A stretch of 64,000 nt of DNA from Channallabes apus (lineage: Eukaryota > Chordata > Actinopteri > Siluriformes > Clariidae), in the NCBI GenBank assembly GCA_030522415.1, contig CM060112.1:5596501-5660500 (forward strand). The letters run 5' to 3'. The notes below the pieces were generated by a model. It saw nothing but the letters and a program-made list of their open reading frames with translations. It was not told where the DNA came from and ran no database searches. Of the stretch, positions 56,366-64,000 are shown one piece after another. The stretch's first letter is position 1, and the number at the start of each line of letters is the position of its first letter. Position numbers and translations under genes: made by a program.

Positions 56366-57865
56366 TATAAGAAAAATAAAGCAATGTGACTCATGTATGC
56401 CAAGGCTTCAGAGCAAAATCCCAGATCAACAGAGTTCCTTATATACCCTGGCCCTGTGATTCATATTCTTACAAGATGTCCTTCATAGATTATCTTCAGC
56501 TTCATCAACAGGTTCTTAAGATATGAGTTCCGAAATGGTCGCTATGGGTTGTAACCAAAATACATAAATTCAAAGGAAATTTACACAGAAGTAGCAGAAA
56601 CCTATTATTATCAGTTGTGGGTAACCACTATGACCCAGGCACTTCACAGGTTCTCTGTGCTGCTGATTGCATCACCAGTTTCCTGCTTGATCCCGTGCAC
56701 GCACGCAATGAGGAGCTGCTACTCTCACTGCAGATGTTCGTCCAGCTCGAGGATGTGGCATCAATTCTCGAGTACGCTTTGCAAAGCTTCTAGAGAGCTT
56801 TCCTTTTCTTCATAATCACTTTCCTTTGGGCGTGTATTTCAGCAAAGTGTTCAGCTCGACACAGAACGTCTCCCATGGTTAGGCAGGCCATATGACAACT
56901 TAGGACCTTAGCCTGATTTACAACAAGGTCATTAGAGAACAGCCCAAATCCTCTACAAAAAAACACAACTAAAATTCACACACACATTAATTAATAAGGG
57001 GCTGAAAGCAGGAGAAGGTCTGTGCTGATGCCATGGTAGCGGTGAGAGTGGCTTGATGTCATTAATGTCAACTCAGTCTCAAACGTCTAAGGGAATCAGT
57101 ATGCATGAGGCTAATTATTCATGCAATATTTGACCTAATGTTTGAGATGTTAAATACCTGCTGTGATTAATGTATGATTATTCAATTAATTAATCTTTTT
57201 GCATGATCATTCCCTGAAAACGGAAGGTTGTCTTAAAACCTCGATTTGCTGACACCTAGTGGCTGTAATACCTAATTATTATAAATTAATCATGAATTAA
57301 TTATAAAACAGTGGTAAAATGATAGCTTTTTGAATTCATTAATATGTATTGTTTTGCACATGCAAACATTTTGCTATTAACACTGAAATGCTGCAAATTA
57401 GGCTGATAGACCTATTTGATTAAAGACACCCTGCACATGTATCACCCAGGTACGAAGATAGGAGATATTGCTTAAATCAGGGGTACTAACTTAAAATCTC
57501 ATTCATCAAAAAAAAAAGTAATAAAAATTAAGGTCCAGTCAATAAACTTGTTTTCAAACCAATGTCAGAATTTCAGATCTCCATATATGTAGTCATTTTA
57601 AGTTTATAGAAATAATAAAGTAATTATAAGCAAAAAAAATAAGCTATTTATTATTTCCATAGCATTTCAGTAATATTTCTCTGTAACTACATTAAACATG
57701 TGGCCAATTTAAAATTTGATGGCAATGTATATTTTCATGTATGGAATACAAACAACAATCTTTATTCAATCTCATTTGCACTCTGCTGGACTGTAAATAA
57801 ATGTGAAATGGCCTTGGTTGCTCTGTTATACCATGCTTTCAGTTATATTATAGTTATTTTGTCAT
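56365..57865. repeat. Segmental duplication block, copy B
   Basis: Pairs with 32750-34530. It begins around ATGCCAAGGCTTCAG and ends around GTTGCTCTGTTATACC. Copy A is longer because of small insertions. Confidence 0.8.
56630..56870 (-). pseudogene. Possible coiled-coil gene remnant, copy B
   Basis: Minus-strand reading: MGDVLCRAEHFAEIHAQRK, stop, then in another frame ELDEHLQ stop E stop QLLIACVHGIKQE. Shares the TGA after HLQ with copy A, so the lesion is older than the duplication; an extra TAG is private to this copy. Confidence 0.3.
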
Positions 57866-57869
57866 GACC

Positions 57870-59280
57870 TGGGCTGTTGCTGATGTGAGCAGATTGGGCA
57901 GGCATAGGCACAGAGGGTATTTAAAGTAAAGAGTCTTTTATTTACAATAATAAAGAAACTTAAACAAAAAACTCTTTAGCGAAACACAGGGTTAGAGCTT
58001 TACACAGGCCTAACCAAACACACATGGAGCTGAACTAAATGAAAACGAGACAGACCAGAGACAAGACAAACCAGACACAATAGAGATTCGAGACAGGAGA
58101 GGCTAATGATTGCTCGGGTTAGTAGTAACTCGGGTTAGTATCTAAACTGGTTATTGTCGAAATGGATAATGACCTAAATGGGTTAGTATCTAAAGGGGTT
58201 ATTACCTAAAAAGGTTAGGATCTGAACCTACAAGGGGACTAACACACACAAGGCTAATCCGAACTAGGGGCTAACCTACTAGCAGCTAAACCTACTAGAG
58301 GCTAAGCACTCCAGTGGCTAAACATACAATTAACTAAACGTACGAGTACCTAAACATATCAGTGGCTAAACATACAAAAGGTAAATACATCGGAGAGGCA
58401 CACAGACATTGGGAACACACTGAACAATACTTACACGTAACAAGAGATGAACTAACTATTTCATTTAACAAAAACAGCTCCATAAATCCAAAGCAAAACG
58501 AATATAAACATAACAAAACTAGAGCCTACTTAAAACACTTTACACAACATAACTCAAACTAAATACAAAACAACACAAAATAAAATAAATGCCCACATAG
58601 CATAAACAGTGGTGTCAAAAGTATTCACATTCATTACTTGAGTAGAAGTAGGGTTCAAAAATACTTCTTTAGAAGTTGAAGTATCAACCCAAGCTTTTTA
58701 CTCAAGTAAAAGTGTAAAAGTACTGGTTTCAAAACTACTTAAAGTATAAAAGTAAAAGTACTGCGAGGGGCGACAAAAGCATTACGGTCTCGCTTTCAGA
58801 TCATGCGACGGGGTGGGGGGGGTTCTGCGTCATGCGCTTTCTTATCATGTGAGGGGGTTGCGCATTCTGATCATAAAAATAGAGTAACGAGGCTATTTTT
58901 AAAATGTAAGGAGTAGAAAGTACAGATAATTGCTTAAAAATGTAAGGAGTAGAAGTAAAAAGTCGGCTGAAAAATAATTACTCCAGTAAAGTATAGATAC
59001 CCAAAATTTCTACTTAAGTAAGGTAACGAAGTAGTTGTACTTCGTTACTTGACACCTCTGAGCATAAATAATGCTCGACCCAGTTTCCAAGAACAAACAG
59101 CTTTTTATAATGGATCTAATGAGCCACCTTGGTTCAGGTGAGCGCCCTCATCACCTGACCGAGTTGCCTTCTGGGAAACTGAACAAAAAAACTACACAAA
59201 ATTTTAAAAAAGGGGTGATCCCTCACATATTTATCCTCCTCATCTTCATCTTCTTTCAAATCAAATTATCAAATAAACAC
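57870..59280 (-). repeat. Dispersed repeat related to 35.0-35.6 kb, inverted
   Basis: Contains repeated CTAAACATAC/GGCTAA units (58230-58380) and, at 59070-59190, ATGCTCGACCCAGTTTCC and GCCTTCTGGGAAACTGAAC, the reverse of 35080-35155. It is interrupted by the hAT MITE at 58607. Confidence 0.55.
58607..59060. mobile_element. hAT-type MITE with perfect 8-bp duplication
   Basis: 454 bases with ends CAGTGGTGTCAAAAGTA and GTTACTTGACACCTCTG (inverse CAGAGGTGTCAAGTAAC), flanked by AGCATAAA at 58599-58606 and 59061-59068. The interior is rich in AAGTA/TACTT. It sits within the dispersed repeat of this region. Confidence 0.87.
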
Positions 59281-59359
59281 AGAAGTACAACCCCCTCAAA
59301 CCTAAAAAACTTAAAATAAAAAAAATATATAACTGAAATTAATCACAGAGAAAGCTGAA

Positions 59360-59635
59360 TCATTAGTGGTTGGCACTGTCGCCTTCCACCTCTGTGTGCA
59401 TGAAGTTTGCATGTTCTCCCCATACATTGGTGGGTTTCCATCGAGTACTCCTCCGGTTTCCTCCCACAGTCCAAAGACATACAGATAAGGGTAAATGGCG
59501 TTCCCAAATTGCCCGTAGTGTGTAAATGAGAGTGATTGGCACCCTGTCCAGGGTGTACCCGGCCTCGTTCACTAAGTCTCCTCAGATAGGCTCCAGGTCC
59601 CCTGCGACCATGAATAGAGGATACAGCAGTCACAA
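59360..59635 (+). repeat. tRNA-derived SINE, shortened copy
   Basis: GTGGTTGGCACTGTCGCC, then a jump to the body (CCTCTGTGTGCATGAAGTTTG, ACAGTCCAAAGACATACAG) and the CCTCAGATAGGCTCCAGG tail. The B-box region is deleted. Confidence 0.65.
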
Positions 59636-59789
59636 ATATTTGAGACTATATATTATGAGTTATAGCCTTATTCAAAAATTTATTAAATTCATTATTTTAC
59701 TAAAACTTCTACAAACAGCAACCCCTAATGAGAATGTGAAAGGAGTTTCTTTAAAATCTTTGTAAATTTAATACAAATAAAAAATCACA

Positions 59790-60130
59790 TGTACATACGT
59801 ATTCACAGCCTTTACCATGACACTCAAAATTAAGTTCAGGTGCATCATTTTTCCACTGATAATCATTGAGATGTTTATAAAACTGGATTGGAGTCGACCA
59901 GTGGTGAATTCAGTTGATTGGACGAGATTTGGAAAGACACACATGTCTATAAAAGGTCCCACAGTTATTACACAAACCAAGCCATGAAGTCATAATAATT
60001 GTCTGTGGACCACCAAGACAGCATTTTATAGAGGCACAGATCTAGGGAAGGGTAAAGAGAAATTTCTGCAGCATTTAAGGTCCAGATGAGCACAGTGACC
60101 TCCATCGTCCATAAATGGAAGAAGTGTGGA
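59790..60130 (+). pseudogene. Tc1-like transposon 5' fragment
   Basis: Carries the leader and start of a Sleeping Beauty/Tdr1-like transposase: CATGAAGTCATAATAATTGT, GAGGCACAGATCTAGGGAAG, TTTCTGCAGCATTTAAGGTC and CATAAATGGAAGAAGTGTGG, corresponding to the first DNA-binding domain. It is cut at about 60131 by the L2 sequence. Confidence 0.65.
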
Positions 60131-61330
60131 ACGTCTTGAGTCTACTTTTGAACTGAGAAACCATGTCTGCTCCCCGAACACTGTCTGGAAGGCTATTCCA
60201 AAGCGTTGGAGCTAAATATGAAAATGCCCTACCCCCTTTTGTAGATTTTGAAATTCTGGGAACTACCAGAAGTCCGGAGCTTTGTGATCTTAAGGCGCGT
60301 GGTGGATTGTAGCGCCTCAGAAGACTGGTTAGATATGTGGGAGCTAAACCATTTAAGGCCTTGTATGTAAGTAATACTATTTTGTAATTTATTCTAAACT
60401 GAACAGGTAGCCAGTGCAGGGATGATAATATTGGGGTTATATGATCATATTTTCTGGATCTAGTGAGAACCCTGGCAGCTGCATTTTGGATTAACTGAAG
60501 CTTGTTTATTGAGGATGCAGGACAACCACCTAGTAATGCATTACAATAGTCCAGTCTGGAGGTCATGAATGCATGAACTAGTTTTTCTGCATCAGATACG
60601 GATAAGATGTTCCTAAGTTTAGCAATATTTCGAAGATGGAAAAAGGCTGTTATTGTGATATTTGAAATGTGAAGTTACTGTCTAATATTACGCCCAGGTC
60701 TTTTACTGCTGAGCTGGTAGTAACAGTACATCCTTCTAAACGCAGGCTGAATTGTGAAAGCTGTTGTGTGCTGGTTTTTGGGCCAATAAGTAATATCTCT
60801 GTCTTATCTGAATTTAATAAAAGAAAGTTATTGGTCATCCAATCTTTTATGTCCTGGACACACTCAGTTAATCTAGACAACTTAGGTATTTCGTCTGGTT
60901 TATATAAGATATAAATTTATAATAATTATATCATTATAAAATAGATATATAATTGGGTATCATCAGCATAACAATGGAAATTAAGCCCATGTCTTCTAAT
61001 GATGTTACCCAAGGGAAGCATGTATATTGAGAACAACAGAGGTCCTAAAACTGACCCTTGTGGGACCCCATATTTCACTGGCATTACTCCAGACGGTTCT
61101 CCATTTAGATCTACAAAATGGTAGCGATCAGACAGGTAAGATCTAAACCATTTTAATGCCTGTCCCTGAATACCTATATAATTTTGTAAGCGATCTATGA
61201 GAATATTATGATCTATAGTGTCGAATGCAGCACTAAGATCGAGCAGGACTAGCAATGAGATGCAGCCTTGGTCTGAAGCTAAAAACAAGTCATTTGTAAT
61301 CTTAACTAGTGCAGTTTCTGTGCTATGAAG
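60131..61330 (-). pseudogene. L2-like LINE ORF2, antisense, truncated
   Basis: Minus strand, right to left: [51 protein letters not shown] (kept here, deleted in the 8.1-10.5 kb copy), YADDTQLY, a 50-base AT-rich insertion at about 60905-60950, then LLNSDKTEILLIGPK and [12 protein letters not shown] to SRLKTFH. The 3' UTR is missing; 5' truncated next to a short duplication of AGTGCAGTTTCTGTGCTATG (61309-61348). Confidence 0.82.
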
Positions 61331-61439
61331 TGCAGTTTCTGTGCTATGCTATGTTGTGTTTATAACACAACAATCTTTCACGCATCAAAATGTTTAATTT
61401 ATTATAGAATAGCATACATTTTATCTCTTCACACACATA

Positions 61440-61475
61440 TTATTATTATTATTATTGTTGTTGTTGTTGTTTGTG
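61440..61475. repeat. ATT/GTT trinucleotide repeat
   Basis: (ATT)n followed by (GTT)n units. Confidence 0.8.
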
Positions 61476-61639
61476 CAATACATAAAATTACTTTTGATTA
61501 GTATAATAAAAGTTAAAATATTACATACAATTGGGGTGTTGAAAGTTCTCTGGTTTGTTAACAGAACAAAAGCGGTACTGTATATAGGCCTAAAACTATA
61601 GTAAAACCTGAGTAAACACAAAGTAAAGATATCCCCAGA

Positions 61640-61850
61640 TAGCAAGGCGACATTGATTCAATGTTGAAATTTCATCAGAATCATCATTTTGGTTGAGGTT
61701 GATTTTTCAATGCTAAATAATGTTGAATCAATGTTGATAATTCAATGCTTTTCTGTGTTGAAAAGACAAACATTGAATCAATGTTGATTTTTGGTTTTGG
61801 AACCCATCCTCATTCAACAATGTAAGGCAAATTAAATTAACTAAGTGCAT
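61640..61850. repeat. Repeats of TTGATTCAATGTTGA
   Basis: ATTGATTCAATGTTGA, GTTGAATCAATGTTGA and CATTGAATCAATGTTGA occur in about 200 bases; each is partly palindromic. Probably the end of an unnamed DNA transposon. Confidence 0.5.
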
Positions 61851-61937
61851 TTCTATAAAAATGTGTATGCATGTGTGTATGTGTTTAAAACAGGTTAAAA
61901 ATTGACTACGAGAGATTTGCCATGATGCTTAAAAAAA

Positions 61938-61939
<2 letters not shown>

Positions 61940-62004
<65 letters not shown>
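61940..62004. repeat. (TA)n microsatellite
   Basis: About 30 TA units with a single C interruption. Confidence 0.9.
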
Positions 62005-62008
<4 letters not shown>

Positions 62009-62354
62009 TTGAGGAAAAAAAATATTTGACGGTAAGTTTTGTGTATTTACCTTGCTGTCTAGTTTACTCACTTGAGAGCTTAATTCCTGTTTGCCGTTCA
62101 AAATTACTCAATTTTCAGCTCGCATTTAACATCGGAGGGTGTTTTTACACTGTCGCCACGTCATTATAATACACTCTACAGGCATGAGAATTCAATATGT
62201 TGTAGTCTGGAAGTTCCTGCCACTCACGGTGAAAGTATTTTGGCAATGCGACCTACGGTATTCTGTTGGGAAGCATTTGTTTGAGAGCTTAGTTCCTGTT
62301 TCCGTTGTCTGTGTCTGACCCAGAGCAGTGTGCGTGCCCCACATGGAAAGAACC

Positions 62355-62990
62355 TACAGTATATGAGTATATATGCGCATATAACCGCACCTATATGGGG
62401 CCAGGGGTAGCTCAGTGGTTAAGGCATTGGACTATGGTTCGGAAGATCCCAGGTTCAAACCCCACAACCACCAAGTTGCCACTGTTGGGCCCTTGAGCAA
62501 GGCCCTTAACCCTCAACTGCTCAGATGTATAATGAGATAAAAATGTAAGTCGCTCTGGATAAGAGCGTCTGCCAAATGCCTAAATGTAAATATGAGGATA
62601 TATGCGCATATACAGTATGAAACCTATATGCAGTATATATGCATATATATGATAATATATATGCTGCATATATGCGTATATATGCCACATGTAGGCAACA
62701 TTGAGGTGCATATATGTGCATATACAGGCCATATAGGTCTCCTGTATTGCTTCTTTATATCCACATATAAGCCCTATATGAACATACAAGATATGTCTCC
62801 TATGGCAGGATCTGGTCATTTTAGCTCATATCTCACTTTGGCAACTGTCATACATGATGCCTAGCTCATATTTTCTATTATCAAGGCAATAACTAAGAAC
62901 TAACAAAAAAAATGCAAAAAACTAATCCTAATTGGCCACATACAGTATATGAGGATATATGCACATATATGAAACCTCAGTCTCCGTGAA
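62355..62990. repeat. Palindromic ATATGCGCATAT-rich region
   Basis: Many overlapping TATATGCGCATATA, ATATGCATATAT and ATATGAGGATATATGC units, split by the SINE at 62399. Open frames here are Tyr/Ile/His repeats and not genes. Confidence 0.65.
62399..62588 (+). repeat. tRNA-derived SINE (second family), copy 3
   Basis: GGCCAGGGGTAGCTCAGTGG head, AGGTTCAAACCCC B box, AAGTCGCTCTGGATAAGAGC tail; nearly the same as 41001 and 44771. Confidence 0.82.
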
Positions 62991-63320
62991 AATCTTTTTG
63001 AAACACATCACTAAAATTAACTGAAATGAGAAATATATCTATATAAAGCTTAAAGTGTCTACTTTTAAATGATGCAAGTCACATTGAAAACAAATATTCT
63101 CAGTTTATGTAATCCGTATGAAGCCAAGGAGAGGCACAGAATTTCTGTCACACTTATATGCTAATGACCCGAGGCAGGACACGCCCATGCGCCAATCACA
63201 CGGAAATCAGTCCGGGTGATTTACATACTAGACCACGCCCCCGGACACCGGCATGAAAAACGAAGACAGAGACAGGTTTGAAAATACTCCGATTCAGTGA
63301 GTTTTCAGCACGTTTTGGAA

Positions 63321-63469
63321 GATGGCACGCGCTTACACATCCGAGGAAACTCTTCAGAATGTTCTGGAAAGTGGGAGGAGTTTACATTTACCTCAGAAGA
63401 AGACTGTGTGACTCCGATGACGAACGGGAGCCTTTTGAACAGAGAATAGACCCATGCTACACTGGGTAA
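63321..63469 (+). pseudogene. Possible piggyBac-like transposase N-terminus
   Basis: ATG at 63321 opens MARAYTSEETLQNVLESG and stops after 29 residues. In other frames come FTSEEDC and CDSDDEREPFEQRIDPCYTG followed by GTAAGT (63470), a good donor. An acidic Ser/Asp/Glu-rich N-terminus is usual in piggyBac-type proteins. The similarity is weak, so this could be chance or another gene's first exon. The sequence after it (to 64000) shows nothing recognisable. Confidence 0.25.
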
Positions 63470-64000
63470 GTTATTAAGTCTTATATAACTCTTATTCTGA
63501 TAATATTAAACTAATATTAGTAAATATTTTCCTCACTACAGCTAGCTCTTGTCAGCTTGTGTGACACATTGGCTTTCAATGCCATTTATATAGTTTAGGT
63601 AAATCATGCTAACATGCTGCCTCATGTAGCACAAACATGATATTTCCCGGTGGCTAAGCTAATGCCTTATGGAGTTTACAGATGTTTATATTCACCTTGT
63701 TTTGGATAGCTTTAGATTATGGTTGCTAATGTGTATTTGGCTCCATTTTGGTTAGCTTATAACACTGCTATCGGTAATGTTATTTAGCACAAACAAGCAA
63801 GTTCCAGGTGGCTAAAAATACTGCCTTATGTAGCTAAGTGATGCTTATGAATATTTCTTTGGTGTAAATGTATATAATCCCTTTTGTTTAGCGTGTATTT
63901 ACAAATACCTGATAAGATGTAATTGTTTAGAATGTGTTCAATATGTGTGTAATGTCCAGTGGATGGTGTTTTTTAAAACTCAAATTGAATTATGGCAGCA

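Noticed and set aside
62521..62864. Tyr/Ile/His-rich frames on both strands
   Set aside because: They translate the palindromic ATATGC repeat region.

Overview
The window looks like teleost fish nuclear DNA. It has introns with GT-AG junctions, a very high density of fish-type transposons (L2 and CR1-like LINEs, Tc1/mariner, hAT, a Gmr1-like gypsy element, tRNA-derived SINEs, a DIRS-like fragment) and multi-domain CD300/pIgR-like immune receptor genes. An otophysan such as a catfish is plausible from the repeat types, but that is inference. No bacterial genes, CRISPR arrays, rRNA genes or stand-alone tRNA genes were seen.

Two host genes stand out. They are paralogues in tandem on the + strand, assembled here by splice phase. 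Gene A (12385-31048, 7 coding exons, predicted 441 aa) and gene B (45302-54774, 8 coding exons, predicted 522 aa) both encode a signal peptide, three V-type Ig domains of the CD300/CMRF35-like/pIgR-like type, an uncharged transmembrane helix and a cytoplasmic tail. All internal junctions are phase 1 up to the short juxtamembrane exon, which ends in phase 0. Gene B adds a Ser/Thr/Pro stalk exon. Its last exon is a coding minisatellite with seven consecutive ITIMs (six SVYQSL and one SVYQIL). Gene A keeps one degenerate repeat unit whose ITIM tyrosine is a proline, and it has a separate YEIM (YxxM) site. The pair therefore looks like a multivalent inhibitory receptor and a paralogue with different signalling. 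The proximal promoters (with the same ETS/PU.1-like core) and a downstream block (about 32.75-34.5 kb versus 56.4-57.9 kb) are duplicated too, so the locus arose by segmental tandem duplication and was then filled with different transposons.

Layout: 1-2.9 kb, repeats, microsatellites and a LINE 3' end. 2.95-4.47 kb, a hAT-like element with another nested in it. 4.67-10.5 kb, a nested L2/CR1-like LINE cluster. 11.08-11.88 kb, a hAT transposase remnant. 12.3-31.0 kb, gene A; intron 2 holds a decayed Gmr1-like gypsy element (integrase upstream of RT), intron 4 a decayed Tc1, and intron 5 Tc1-like, L2, LINE, CR1-like and DIRS-like fragments. 31.1-45.2 kb, the intergenic repeat region with a mariner-like MITE, the duplicated block, LTRs, SINEs and a structurally intact Tc1-like transposon with a 340-aa transposase. 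45.3-54.8 kb, gene B; intron 2 holds a nearly full-length LINE and intron 5 a hAT-like element with perfect 8-bp target duplications. 54.8-64 kb, MITEs, the duplicated block, a second hAT MITE, L2 and Tc1 fragments, a SINE, palindromic AT-rich repeats and a possible piggyBac-like remnant.

Exon boundaries were found by eye from splice motifs, phase and comparison of the two paralogues. Transposon families were assigned from remembered family features, not from searches.
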